Shown: positions 11,572 through 22,892 of the stretch, piece by piece
Layout of the letters: each line of letters opens with the position of its first letter
How positions within the stretch are numbered: the first letter of the stretch is position 1
Source: Brachionus manjavacas
Taxonomy: Eukaryota; Rotifera; Eurotatoria; Ploima; Brachionidae
Direction: 5' to 3'
NCBI GenBank assembly: GCA_019054805.1
Contig: JAHQIY010000010.1
Span: 2,773,501-2,837,500, forward strand
Length of the DNA stretch: 64,000 bases
The notes under the pieces: model-generated
Seen by the model: the letters and a program-made list of their open reading frames with translations, nothing else
Told to the model about the DNA's origin: nothing
Databases searched by the model: none
Program-made: the position numbers and the translations under genes

Positions 11572-13080
11572 CTAGAATTGCATTTCTTCTTCATTGTCAG
11601 TAAAGCTTTTGCTGAGAGTGCATGGTGACTCGTTGAACGTGCGGTTAAGCTCATTGACCCGTTGGTTCATCAGTTGCTGAAGATTGGGTGGCAGAGGCGG
11701 CAGCGGAGGCGGCTGATCGCTCTGCGGACTTTCCGCCAAATTGTTGTTCTCGTCCACTTTGTAGCTCTTCCTGTGGACCTTCTTGGCAGGCTGGGTGATT
11801 TTTAGCTGCAAATTTTTGCCTATTTGGTTCAGCTGGTCAGGACTCATTGTTCTTTGCTCATTGACAGGATTTATTTTAAGATAGATTTTTTTGGGCATGT
11901 CCGAATCATCGGACTCGTCATCATCATCCCCACCATCGGAACTATCACTCGGCTTCATCCATGCCTTGGCCTGCAAGTCCTCGTCCGACTCGTAGTAGTT
12001 GACCATGTCACCCTCATTTTTTTTTGTCGAAACATGAAAGTCCAAGGAGTCGAGCGATGCGGCTTTGGCAAAGCTAGATGTGGCCGGCTCGCTCAACGAG
12101 GACTGCAAGAAACTCGACTTTGACAATTCTATGGCATTTGCCGAGCTGGTGCGGGTCTTTATCACCGACTTTAGTCTCAATTTGTCCCACAAATTGGCTG
12201 ATTTGGATTTTTCATGCAACTCAGGGTCAAATGTGACAAAATGAGCTCGGGCCGGTCGACTCCCTTCAATAGATCTGTTCAGCAAAAATTGTTCCAACAA
12301 GTGATCAGTGGTGTGCATTGCCAGTTTGTGGTGGCAATCGGCGACAGTTTTGCTCCTCGCCGAGTTCAAGCTGTCCACAAGCAGCAAGTAATGGGACAGA
12401 AAGTTTTTCATTTTGTCCAAGTGAGCCCGCTCCATTTGTTCAAATTGATCACAGGACAAGTTGAATTTTAGCTCTAGCTGATCTCTCATCGAGTTGTAGT
12501 CTTCTATGCATGACTGATAGACACCGGTTTGAGAGGCTAATTTTTTGTCCAGTTTTTGCGCCAAAAGGTGGATAGAGCTGGCACTGGCAGGCTGTGTTTG
12601 CTCGATCAGTTTCCTCTGTTTGTCTAGCTCGGCAGCTGTTTGAACATAGTTGTCTTTGGCGCGCTGCAGCTGGGTCTTGGCCGAGCGAAAGTGCTCGATC
12701 AACTGGACAGTGTCCAGCTCGGACTGTTTGAACTGGTTTTTTTGCAAACGCAGCTCGTTTCCATAGGACTGGACCTGTTTGACTAGCTCGGCCACTTTAG
12801 CCACAAATTGGGTGTGCGATGCGCCGTTCAGCCTGGTGATTTCCTTGAGCACAGCAAGCCAGAGCGGCGCTGCGCTAGACTCCGTGCTGAACTTGTCCAT
12901 CGATTGGCATATCTTGGCCAGCTGTTTTTGGTACTGGTCCTCGAGACTTGCGGCATCGCGCAAAAAAGTCTCGAGCTCTTTGGCTGTTTGACGCGACTGG
13001 CGCAGATTGCCGTACAGAATCATGTAGCCCGAGACCTGCTCGTCCCAGAAATGGTCGCTAAATTTTGTTCCCAAGCTCAT
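11572..13080 (-). CDS. F-BAR (FCH) domain protein, FCHO/PSTPIP-like
   Basis: Intact single-exon 502-residue protein starting at ATG 13078-13080 and ending TAG. Residues about 5-265 form an F-BAR domain: the FCH start KFSDHFWDEQVSGYMILYGN is followed by TAKELETFLRDAASLEDQYQ, then a long helical region rich in K, Q and E. The end of the domain (TTDHLLEQFLLNRSIEGSRP) resembles FCHO proteins. F-BAR domains dimerise and bind curved phosphoinositide membranes in endocytosis and actin regulation. The rest is disordered: an acidic run near residue 380 (GGDDDDESDD) and a proline stretch near 460 (PPPLPPLPP) that could bind SH3 or WW domains. No SH3 domain and no C-terminal mu-homology domain are present, unlike FCHO1/2. 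The GC content is clearly above its flanks, as expected for a constrained exon. Frames on the plus strand here are shadows. The F-BAR call is firm; the subfamily is uncertain. Confidence 0.85.
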   Translation of the reverse strand: MSLGTKFSDHFWDEQVSGYMILYGNLRQSRQTAKELETFLRDAASLEDQYQKQLAKICQSMDKFSTESSAAPLWLAVLKEITRLNGASHTQFVAKVAELVKQVQSYGNELRLQKNQFKQSELDTVQLIEHFRSAKTQLQRAKDNYVQTAAELDKQRKLIEQTQPASASSIHLLAQKLDKKLASQTGVYQSCIEDYNSMRDQLELKFNLSCDQFEQMERAHLDKMKNFLSHYLLLVDSLNSARSKTVADCHHKLAMHTTDHLLEQFLLNRSIEGSRPARAHFVTFDPELHEKSKSANLWDKLRLKSVIKTRTSSANAIELSKSSFLQSSLSEPATSSFAKAASLDSLDFHVSTKKNEGDMVNYYESDEDLQAKAWMKPSDSSDGGDDDDESDDSDMPKKIYLKINPVNEQRTMSPDQLNQIGKNLQLKITQPAKKVHRKSYKVDENNNLAESPQSDQPPPLPPLPPNLQQLMNQRVNELNRTFNESPCTLSKSFTDNEEEMQF

Positions 13081-13816
13081 TACATAAAAAGGGCCACTAA
13101 CTAAAAAGGCAAAAACAAAAACACGACAACAAATAACTAAAACATAAATCTAAATTAAATTTTCTCATCTCTTAAATGTGTTGAACATTTTAAAAGTGCC
13201 AAATGAAAAACGTCAAAAAATTATAATTTTTGTTTTTTTCAATTATCTAAATTTAGATAAATTATAAATTTTATTTTTTAAAATAGGTTGTTTGTTTTAT
13301 AAATGTTGAATTTTTTACGTGAATTTTAGTCCAAAAAATAAATTTTTTTTAGATAAATTGTTGGGATTTTTTGGTAAGAAAAAGATTTGAATCTAAAAAA
13401 TCAGTGTAAACATCCATTTTTGTTGAAAAAATTTCCAATTGACCCAATATTCCACATTTTAAAAAAATTAAAAAATAAATAAAATTTATTTCTACCACCA
13501 AAATTCTTTTAGAAAGTAGATTTTTACTTAAAAAATTAAAAATATCGTATGATTTTAATTTGAGTAAATTCTTAAATGATTAAATGTTTGTTTTAATTTA
13601 AGAATATTACCGGAATTTCAAAATTATTCTCAATCTATCATTTAATTATTATTCTAAAATTTAAATGGTTTAACATGCTAAATAGTCATAGAGACTAAAC
13701 AAAAATTCCCTCAAAATGATCAATTTTTAATCGCTTTTATTTATTTGTACAAAGGAGATATTTTTATTAAATTTATTGGCAACAAAAAATTAAAAATTGT
13801 TAAAAATTAAAAGCCA
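13081..13816. other. Upstream region of the F-BAR gene
   Basis: AT-rich, no ORF. It should hold the F-BAR promoter and 5' UTR (minus strand) but no core motif could be singled out. Confidence 0.35.
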
Positions 13817-14190
13817 TCAGTTAATGGACTGACAAAAAAAATTAAATTTTACTGACAAAAAACTAAATATGATGAAAAATAAATTAGTTGACTGATAAAA
13901 TAATTATTTGAGTGACAAAAATACTTTTTTGTACTAATTAATTATTTTTACAACAAATTAATGATTTTGAGGTCACAATAAAAATCAAAACTAAATAGCT
14001 TAATTAGAACTAAAATAAAACAAAATAAAAATGAATAAAATTTTGTCAGTGCAAAATTATTAAGTAGTCATCTCAATATATTTATGTTTGTCAGTCGTTT
14101 AGTTTTTTCGTCAGAATATTTAGTTTTTTATAGTCAGCTAAAATAGATTTAATAAGTCACCACTTTTAGTTATTTTTGTCATCTTAAAAA
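13817..14190. repeat. Fold-back repeat built on CTGACAAAAAACTAAAT
   Basis: The left half carries ACTGACAAAAAACTAAAT and ACTGATAAAATAATT. The right half carries the reverse complements, GTTTAGTTTTTTCGTCAG and ATTTAGTTTTTTATAGTCAG, along with further GTCAG units. Together they can form a long imperfect hairpin. No coding content. A small inverted-repeat transposon is the likely source. Confidence 0.4.
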
Positions 14191-14282
14191 AATTTAATTT
14201 TTCACCCCCAAAAAATTTAAGCCAAAATTAAAATGTCATTAAATAAATTAAATTGCTCTTAATTGTTGCATTATTTTAAATT

Positions 14283-14478
14283 AATTTTTTTAAAAAACAA
14301 AAACAAATTAAAAAACAGTCGATACACCAAAAAGCGTTACCTGTAAGTCTCTTGGAACCTTTTCTAATTAAAAATATTTCTAAAACAGGAACGAAGAAAT
14401 TCAGAATATTTAGTGGATTTCGGTAAATCTAAGCACAAGTATTCTGGCAACTTGAAGTTCATGATCAAAACTGAATAG
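14283..14478 (+). pseudogene. Two-exon coding remnant, possibly chromodomain-like
   Basis: An open frame ending SIHQKALP meets a strong donor GTAAGT (14343). A 46-bp intron ends in AAAACAG (14388), and the second exon continues in matching phase 0 as ERRNSEYLVDFGKSKHKYSG, then NLKFMIKTE and TAG. EYLVDF recalls the EYLVKW core of chromodomains, but the aromatic cage and remaining strand are not evident. The second exon overlaps the dispersed repeat motif GGCAACTTGAAGTTCATGAT, suggesting it belongs to a mobile element. No start codon seen. Confidence 0.3.
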
Positions 14479-15845
14479 ATTAAAATCTTAATAAAAATTA
14501 TGAAACAGGCGTTATGTTTATTTTTTTAATTAAATAAAAAAAAATCTTTTTTTTTCCAGTTAATCTTTAATTGATTCTTCTTAAACCATTATTTGAAAAT
14601 TCTAAAGAAAAATTTATAATTCACATTAAAGCAACCAAATTACGGCTTTAAATAATATTTTAAATATATTACAGCGAAAAAAGTTAAATTTTTGTATTTA
14701 AAAATTTCAAAAAATTGATTTTGATTTAACAAATCAGGTTTAATAAAGTTTAGTAATTTAAAAAAAAAAAATAGCTTTTTTTTAGACCAAAAACTAAAAA
14801 TTTTGATTTTAATATTAATCTTATTTTTATTATAAAGGTAGATGTCAAATGATTTCTAAGAAATTTTAATAAATACTATAACATTTAAAATTAAAACTAA
14901 GTTTAAAATAAAATTTTTCAAGACTTATTGAATCTGATGAAGATAATTCTTCAATCATTCAGAAAATAAACTTTAAATCACATCTGAAAATTTAAACAAC
15001 AAAATACTTTAGTTTATAGAAAGTTTTAGTAAAAGGAAAGTATAATTAGATTTTTTTTTTAATTTTTTAAAATACAATATTACCTTTTTAAGATAAAATT
15101 TTGGAAAAAAATTTTTTATTTAGCTGTCTAAAGCTATTGATCATTAAATGAAAATAAAACAAAAAACTTAATTAGCAAACTTGACTGGCTTTGACGGAAG
15201 CTTTAGAAACTGTTCATCTTGCCGAAAAACCAAAGCCCAACATTTTTTTTCTGTTTTAAATTTATTAAAAATAAAATTTTTTAAATTTTTAAAATAAAAA
15301 GCTATTCAATAACAAAAAAATTTTCTGAAACTCAGTATATGGAACAAACTTGGCATTTATCTCTTTAACAATTTAATTAAAATATTTAGTAAAAAATAAG
15401 CAGTAAAACAATAATCCTATGAAACAATAAATATTTTTTCTTGCTTGACAAAGCGTAAAATGCTTCTTCATCCAATTTGTTATCTTTAATTAATGATTTA
15501 TAAGACTAAGCTGAAAGACGGTTGTATGCTTCATGTATTTTAGGTTAAGCTAGCACTGATTTTCGAATTTTGTATAGATAATATTTTCAATCTGGTTACC
15601 AAGAGCTTGTTAAATGGAATAAAAATCGATTTTAATTAAGATATTTAAAAAAAATCATTATTTTATTTACCCTGGAAAGTAAAAGTAAACATTTTTGTTT
15701 TTTAAAATTGGTTGTAACATAATTTTCTTTGATTTTCAGTTTAAATTTTGACATAAAAATACTTACTATTCAAATAATCTGGTTCATACGAGGCATGTTT
15801 TCACCATTAATATAAATTTAAAATTTTTTAAATCCAGGTATTACA
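14479..15845. other. Repeat-derived AT-rich sequence
   Basis: 14480-14670 belongs to the dispersed family seen at 8.7 kb. Around 15180-15240 a short plus frame reads LTGFDGSFRNCSSCRKTKAQ with a C-x2-C pair, too short to call. Nothing else recognised. Confidence 0.35.
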
Positions 15846-17253
15846 TTTTTCGAGTTTATGGGTTATTAAAAAGCTAAATAAATTAATTAGTTAAACCTTC
15901 ATAAATACATACAAAATTTTTGGTAAAATTTGCAAGAATTTGCAAAAAGACAACTGAATTTAGTTCCAGTTGAACTAATTTTTTTATTAAGAAGATGGAA
16001 AAAAGTTTTAAATTAGCAACAGGATCCAGAAAAGCATTAAAAAAAGTCAAAGATTTTCTTTGGAAAGTATTTTTATAATAAATATTTTTAAAAAATACAA
16101 AACATTTTTTTTAATAAAAAATAATCAACCTCAATTTAATTTATGATACAAATCTTTAAGTATGAGAGTGTATTTAAAGATTAGCTTATAATCCATAAGA
16201 AAATTGGTGAAATAAATATCTGGACACTAAATAAATGCAAAATTAAAGATATGACAAATATTAATTAAAATCATTAATTCAAATTCGAGTTAATCAAAAT
16301 CTTGAAAATAAGATTTCAGACAGTACTAAAAAGTTACCAATATTTACAAATAAAACAACAAGAAGTTTCGTAATCATTTAACAATGGAAGTAGCAAAACT
16401 TGTCGAAATTAATGATCAAAAATAATTATTAAAAATAGGTTTTAATAAATTATTAATTATTTTAATAATTTTTAACCGTGACTAATTTTTATTAAAATAT
16501 GTTTAAGTCCCATTGACAAATTGAAATATTAGATTTTATAAATAAAAAAAATTATTTTCCATTTTTTTCCAAATATTAAATAAAATATCCCAATTATTTA
16601 TATTTTTTTTAAATTAAGTGGCAAGTTTTACTCGAAGATAGATCAAATTAAAGAACGTTCTAATTCAAGACTTAATTTAATTAAGATTTTGTCAAAACAT
16701 AAAATAGTTTTTTAGTATTTTTTAATTTCTTGAAACATTTCATGGTTTATTTCGTAAAAAATACTTCAGTTCAGGAATGGAACTCATTTTCCCGCATTAT
16801 AAAAGCCATTCACCTACTTTAAAAATTTAGAGCTTTTAAATTGAGTTTGAATTTTTTTTAAAAGACTGTTTAATATTTTTCATTAAAAAAACATTCTTAT
16901 TTACTATATTCTTATTATTTTATTTTTTTATAATTTATCTTTTTAAAGAAAGTTGTTTTTTTATTTTTAATTAAACACAATATGTTTATTTTTTAATTAA
17001 ATAAAATGAATCTTTTTCTTTCAATTAATATAATTGATTCTTCCAAAATCTTTTTTTGAAAATTCTAAAGAAGAAATTAAAATTCACTTTAAAGCAACCA
17101 AATTTACATATTAAATTAATATATTATATTAGAAAAAATGAAAAAAATTTAAAGATTTTTTCTCTAAAACAATAAAAACTAAATATCCTTTATTTTTTTT
17201 TACCAATTTAATTTCAATTTAATTAGATTTCAAAAGTAACTCCTGTTTATTTT

Positions 17254-18042
17254 GGGTATAGTGGAAAATGTTTACAATTGTTCACAAAAAAATATGACCA
17301 TGAGTATCAAGTCCAAAATGTGAAAATTTTGTTCACATAATCTCTGGTCACATATTTGGTGACCAAAATCTGGTCACAAAAAAAAATGTTCACCAAATTT
17401 TAGATTAAAAAAATAAAAATTAAATAATTTAAAAAAGACAAAAATTTAAAAACACTATTTTATAATCCCATTTTAACATTTCATCATTCTATTCGAAATT
17501 CAAAAAAAAATTATTTAGTTGAAAAGTTAAAATTTGGATGAAAATATTTATTTAGAATCCGTAACTTTAGTTAAATCGAAATCCGATGATACACCAATAA
17601 ATAACCAAGATAGTGATGTCGAGTTGAGTTTTAGTGAGAATTTAATTACATTAGATAAGGAATTAAGCGTGTACACGCAGGAGAAAAAGCAATACATTAT
17701 CGTGAAAAAGCAATGACTGAAATTACTACTTCTCAAGAAACTTTGAATGTAGTAAAAACAGCACTCAGCAAACATGCAAACCCTGTACCGTGTGATTTAT
17801 GTGGAGAATTAATGAAATAGTGTGTAAAGTTGCATATGGCAAAAAAACATAAAAACTAATAAAAAAAGGAATTGGTATTTATCTTTTTTTTTATTTGCAT
17901 TTAAAATTAAACTTTTATTCTAAAATTAATGTTCACAAAAAAATAAAAACTGGACTCGAAAAATTTTTTTATTTTTTTATTAGTCACCAAATATGTGACC
18001 AGAGATTATGTGGACAAAATATTCACATTTTCCACTAGACCC
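17254..18042 (+). mobile_element. TIR element with C2H2-like ORF, copy 1
   Basis: 789 bp. Termini GGGTATAGTGGAAAATGT (left) and GGGTCTAGTGGAAAATGT (right, reverse complement). Subterminal inverted repeats of about 45 bp centre on CACATAATCTCTGGTCACAT. The flanks carry TTTATTTT on both sides (17246-17253 and 18043-18050), a candidate 8-bp target duplication, though in AT-rich DNA this is weak evidence. It carries one small ORF region and no transposase. Copies follow at 19861-20645 (by duplication), with a right-end fragment at 24058-24250. Confidence 0.65.
17534..17859 (+). pseudogene. Element-borne zinc-finger ORF, broken
   Basis: Frame 1 (from about 17534, no ATG) reads LDENIYLESVTLVKSKSDD and an acidic stretch to a stop at 17714. 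A second frame from 17717 reads TEITTSQETLNVVKTALSKH, then PCDLCGELMK, TAG at 17818-17820, then CVKLHMAKKHKN and TAA. Reading through the TAG gives a C-x2-C-x10-H-x4-H pattern, close to a C2H2 zinc finger. The two frames probably belonged to one protein (frameshift or lost intron). The same lesions are in the copy at 20139, so decay preceded duplication. Confidence 0.45.
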
Positions 18043-18452
18043 TTTATTTTTTTTTTTTAAATAAATTTGAAACATCGCACTTTTTATATGCTTTTTCAAA
18101 CTTTCATGAAAATTTTCATTTAAAGACGAAAATACACCATTTGATTTCGCAAGAAATACAATTTTGGACTATTTCTTTATTAATTGATATAAAATGATTT
18201 AGTAATTAATTTTTGGCCTAAATGCAAATTGTGCAAAATTTTTCCCCTAATTAATATTGTCTAATTAAATCTTGACAAAAAAAAGATTGTCTAAAAAAAA
18301 CTCTTCTAATTAATCAGTCAAAATGAGGCTAACGAATATTTAAAAAAAAAATTTTCTCTTTATTTAAATTATGACAATTTAATTCTTTTTATGAAAATTA
18401 TAAATTATTTATTTACATTAACAGAACAATTTAAAATCTAAACTCAGACTAA

Positions 18453-21050
18453 TTTTTCGAGTTTATGGGTTATTAAAAAGCTAAATAAATTAATTAGTTA
18501 AACCTTCATAAATACATACAAAATTTTTGGTAAAATTTGCAAGAATTTGCAAAAAGACAACTGAATTTAGTTCCAGTTGAACTAATTTTTTTATTAAGAA
18601 GATGGAAAAAAATTTAAATTAGCAACAGGATCCAGAAAAGCATTAAAAAAAGTCAATGATTTTCCTTGGAAAGTATTTTTATAATAAATATTTTTAAAAA
18701 ATACAAAACATATTTTTTAATAAAAAATAATCAACCTCAATTTAATTTATGATACAAATCTTTAAGTATGAGAGTGTATTTAAAGATTAGCTTATAATCC
18801 ATAAGAAAATTGGTGAAATAAATATCTGGACACTAAATAAATGCAAAATTAAAGATATGACAAATATTAATTAAAATCATTAATTCAAATTCGAGTTAAT
18901 CAAAATCTTGAAAATAAGATTTCAGACAGTACTAAAAAGTTACCAATATTTACAAATAAAACAACAAGAAGTTTCGTAATCATTTAACAATGGAAGTAGC
19001 AAAACTTGTCGAAATTAATGATCAAAAATAATTATTAAAAATAGGTTTTAATAAATTATTAATTATTTTAATAATTTTTAACCGTGACTAATTTTTATTA
19101 AAATATGTTTAAGTCCCATTGACAAATTGAAATATTAGATTTTATAAATAAAAAAAAATTATTTTCCATTTTTTTTCCAAATATTAAATAAAATATCCCA
19201 ATTATTTATATTTTTTTTAAATTAAGTGGCAAGTTTTACTCGAAGATAGATCAAATTAAAGAACGTTCTAATTCAAGACTTAATTTAATTAAGATTTTGT
19301 CAAAACATAAAATAGTTTTTTAGTATTTTTTAATTTCTTGAAACATTTCATGGTTTATTTCGTAAAAATACTTCAGTTCAGGAATGGAACTCATTTTCCC
19401 GCATTATAAAAGCCATTCACCTACTTTAAAAATTTAGAGCTTTTAAATTGAGTTTGAATTTTTTTTAAAAGACTGTTTAATATTTTTCATTAAAAAAACA
19501 TTCTTATTTACTATATTCTTATTATTTTATTTTTTTATAATTTATCTTTTTAAAGAAAGTTGTTTTTTTATTTTTAATTAAACACAATATGTTTATTTTT
19601 TAATTAAATAAAATGAATCTTTTTCTTTCAATTAATATAATTGATTCTTCCAAAATCTTTTTTTGAAAATTCTAAAGAAGAAATTAAAATTCACTTTAAA
19701 GCAACCAAATTTACATATTAAATTAATATATTATATTAGAAAAAATGAAAAAAATTTAAAGATTTTTTCTCTAAAACAATAAAAACTAAATATCCTTTAT
19801 TTTTTTTTACCAATTTAATTTCAATTTAATTAGATTTCAAAAGTAACTCCTGTTTATTTTGGGTATAGTGGAAAATGTTTACAATTGTTCACAAAAAAAT
19901 ATGACCATGAGTATCAAGTCCAAAATGTGAAAATTTTGTTCACATAATCTCTGGTCACATATTTGGTGACCAAAATCTGGTCACAAAAAAATGTTCACCA
20001 AATTTTAGATTAAAAAAATAAAAATTAAATAATTTAAAAAAGACAAAAATTTAAAAACACTATTTTATAATCCCATTTTAACATTTCATCATTCTATTCG
20101 AAATTCAAAAAAAAATTATTTAGTTGAAAAGTTAAAATTTGGATGAAAATATTTATTTAGAATCCGTAACTTTAGTTAAATCGAAATCCGATGATACACC
20201 AATAAATAACCAAGATAGTGATGTCGAGTTGAGTTTTAGTGAGAATTTAATTACATTAGATAAGGAATTAAGCGTGTACACGCAGGAGAAAAAGCAATAC
20301 ATTATCGTGAAAAAGCAATGACTGAAATTACTACTTCTCAAGAAACTTTGAATGTAGTAAAAACAGCACTCAGCAAACATGCAAACCCTGTACCGTGTGA
20401 TTTATGTGGAGAATTAATGAAATAGTGTGTAAAGTTGCATATGGCAAAAAAACATAAAAACTAATAAAAAAAGGAATTGGTATTTATCTTTTTTTATTTG
20501 CATTTAAAATTAAACTTTTATTCTAAAATTAATGTTCACAAAAAAATAAAAACTGGACTCGAAAAATTTTTTTATTTTTTTATTAGTCACCAAATATGTG
20601 ACCAGAGATTATGTGGACAAAATATTCACATTTTCCACTAGACCCTTTATTTTTTTTAAATAAATTTGAAACATCGCACTTTTTATATGCTTTTTCAAAC
20701 TTTCATGAAAATTTTCATTTAAAGACGAAAATACACCATTTGATTTCGCAAGAAATACAATTTTGGACTATTTCTTTATTAATTGATATAAAATGATTTA
20801 GTAATTAATTTTTGGCCTAAATGCAAATTGTGCAAAATTTTTCCCCTAATTAATATTGTCTAATTAAATCTTGACAAAAAAAAGATTGTCTAAAAAAAAC
20901 TCTTCTAATTAATCAGTCAAAATGAGGCTAACGAATATTTAAAAAAAATTTTCTCTTTATTTAAATTATGACAATTTAATTCTTTTTATGAAAATTATAA
21001 ATTATTTATTTACATTAACAGAACAATTTAAAATCTAAACTCAGACTAAT
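18453..21050. repeat. Tandem duplication A, copy 2
   Basis: Near-identical to 15846-18452. Its right part (from 20463) is also the start of duplication B, so the two duplication events overlap. Confidence 0.9.
19861..20645 (+). mobile_element. TIR element with C2H2-like ORF, copy 2
   Basis: 785 bp, same termini and flanking TTTATTTT (19853-19860, 20646-20653) as the element at 17254. It contains the same broken ORF (20139-20464), including the identical TAG in the finger. Confidence 0.65.
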
Positions 21051-21104
21051 TTAACTTTTTCAAAAATTTTTTTTTATTTTTTTACATTGTGTGGTATCAA
21101 AAAT

Positions 21105-21200
21105 CAATCATGTGGCTGAAAGGAATGACCAAATCTCCACTCCAAGCGTCCAAGGTTTCGCCTAAATTATTTTTTAAATAAATAAATAAAATAAATGAGG
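21105..21200 (+). repeat. Non-LTR 3' tail repeat (GTGGCTGAAAGGAA family)
   Basis: Contains GTGGCTGAAAGGAATGAC, then AAGGTTTCGCCTAAATTA, then an AAATAAATAAATAAA tail. The same block is at 24712-24806 (by duplication) and, independently, at 54108-54190 with at least 130 bp of upstream similarity. That is consistent with the 3' end of a LINE or SINE. Confidence 0.45.
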
Positions 21201-21742
21201 TTTATGAAAGAAAAATAGCACCTTTTTTAATATTTTTTATCTTTATTTTGACTGTTTAAAAACAATCTTAAAAAAATACCAAGAAATTTTTTTAAGATTT
21301 TTTTAAACCATTTTATGGTATAATTTCGATTATTACTTAGAGCTAGTATATCAATTTTAAGAAAGTTACAATTTTCAAATATTTGAAATTTTTTCAAATT
21401 TTTTATCTTTAAGAAAATATCCTGAAATTGAAAATTTTGATTTTTTTCATATTATCCCATATCATTTGTGATATTCAATCTAAATTTCCTTTTTTTTTCT
21501 AATTTTTGATCATTAATTTTAATTTACCAAAATAATGAAGTACCGTAAATCCTTGCAAATTACCGTGGGTTGCTGGTGTATAAGCCATAAGCCCAGTGTC
21601 CAAGACTCGGTTACAACCCTGGTTCATTTTCGCTTTAACTCCTGGGATAATTTCAGAAATTTAAATTCTTTAGGCCAAGCTTAAAATATTTTTTTAATTT
21701 ATAAATTGATTTTTTTTTCATAATTAAGGATTATATATAAAA

Positions 21743-22366
21743 AATAGGCTGTCAGTATTTAACGCAATATAATTAGTAAAATTACCACAAATTTATATAA
21801 AAAATCAACAAAAATTATAAATTTTTATCTCTTTCTTTTTTTCTTCAATGATATTGGCATTGAACAACAAGCCAAAGCGAGGATCAAAAAAGAAAACAAG
21901 GTCGTGCCTACAACATCAACCAGCGGACTGTATTCAGAACGAAGAGAATGTCATACTTGAATCTGAAGACGATTCGGATAAAGAACTTGAACAAGCTCCA
22001 ACATCATTTAAAAGACACAAGCCGAATGATGCAGCTTTATCAATAGAGAATATTTGTATAAAACTTGTAATGCCCCAATGAAGAAAAAAAAGGTTTTTAT
22101 TGTCCAAATGGTTGTACTAGGAAAAAAAATTAAAATTTCTGATAATTTTTTTTTTTTTTTTTTACTAAAAATATTTTTTATTATTGATTAAATGGAAAAA
22201 TTAATTTTTTTTGGGTATTCTTACTATTTATATTAATTTTAAATAAAAAAATTGACACAAAATTAATATTATTACTTTTTTATATATTTATGGGTTTTTT
22301 ACTATTTCTGTGGAATTTTTACTAAAAATATTGTGCCAAAATATTAAGAGTCTAAAAAATATGCCA
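21743..22366 (+). mobile_element. TIR element present in one duplicate only
   Basis: About 0.62 kb with diverged inverted repeats of about 45 bp: TAGGCTGTCAGTATTTAACG on the left and TAGACTCTTAATATTTTGGC on the right in reverse complement. Both continue to CAATAT and TTAGTAAAA. Copy 2 of the duplication has the uninterrupted site TATATAAAAAATATTCCACT near 25801-25820. The filled site has AT-rich TAAAAAATA at both borders, compatible with an 8-9 bp target duplication. It holds a single ATG-initiated ORF of 77 codons. Confidence 0.6.
21848..22081 (+). CDS. 77-aa element-borne protein with basic AT-hook-like N-terminus
   Basis: A true ATG start, no interruptions, TGA stop. The N-terminus NKPKRGSKKKTRS is strongly basic and resembles an AT-hook or nuclear-localisation sequence, though it lacks the canonical GRP. 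A central acidic segment (ILESEDDSDKELEQ) and a short C-terminal part follow. The basic/acidic arrangement parallels the AT-hook ORF of the 7.4 kb element, but sequence identity is not obvious. Being intact inside a 0.6 kb TIR element that is polymorphic between tandem copies suggests relatively recent activity. No known family is assigned. Confidence 0.5.
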   Translation: MILALNNKPKRGSKKKTRSCLQHQPADCIQNEENVILESEDDSDKELEQAPTSFKRHKPNDAALSIENICIKLVMPQ

Positions 22367-22892
22367 CTTGAAGTCATTGAAATTTAAACTGTAAATCAAT
22401 TCAAAAAAGATGTGATATTTTCAAGTTTGAGATCAAAAAATCCTCGTCGTCCTCTTCATCATTTAACCCTATTCTTTTTGGGATTAATCCAATCCTTTTA
22501 TAAAACTTTTCTACTTTTTTATTTATTTATTTCAATTTAATCATTTGACTTTATAATAAGGGTATGAACTTGGATTTCTGTGCATCTAGCTATCAAAAAT
22601 TTCTTCTTTGTAAAACATCTTTAAAAATTAAATCAGCTTTAAAAACTTGGTAACTTACTCACTGGCTTTGTTGACCAGAATAGCTTTCATTTCTAATCCC
22701 ACTCCTAAAAGTACTTATTCCAAAATTAATGAAAATTTTAAAATTTCTAAAATTTCTCTTTTTCCAATTTTCAATTGAAATTTTTCCCAAATTTTGAATT
22801 TTTTATCTAAAATTAGTGAAATATAAGGCTTTACTTAACAAGAATTCAAAGCATAAATTTAGTTAAGAATTAAAAAAATTATTTAAAATTAT

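Larger units (their letters stand above)
15846..18452. repeat. Tandem duplication A, copy 1 (2.6 kb)
   Basis: Starts at TTTTTCGAGTTTATGGGTTA and is repeated immediately at 18453 with near-identity. Differences are mostly single bases and homopolymer lengths. Both copies contain the C2H2-ORF TIR element, so that element was present before the duplication. Confidence 0.9.

Noticed and set aside
11824..13104. Four plus-strand open frames of 70-99 codons opposite the F-BAR gene
   Set aside because: They are complementary-strand shadows of a constrained, GC-richer exon and have no independent protein features.
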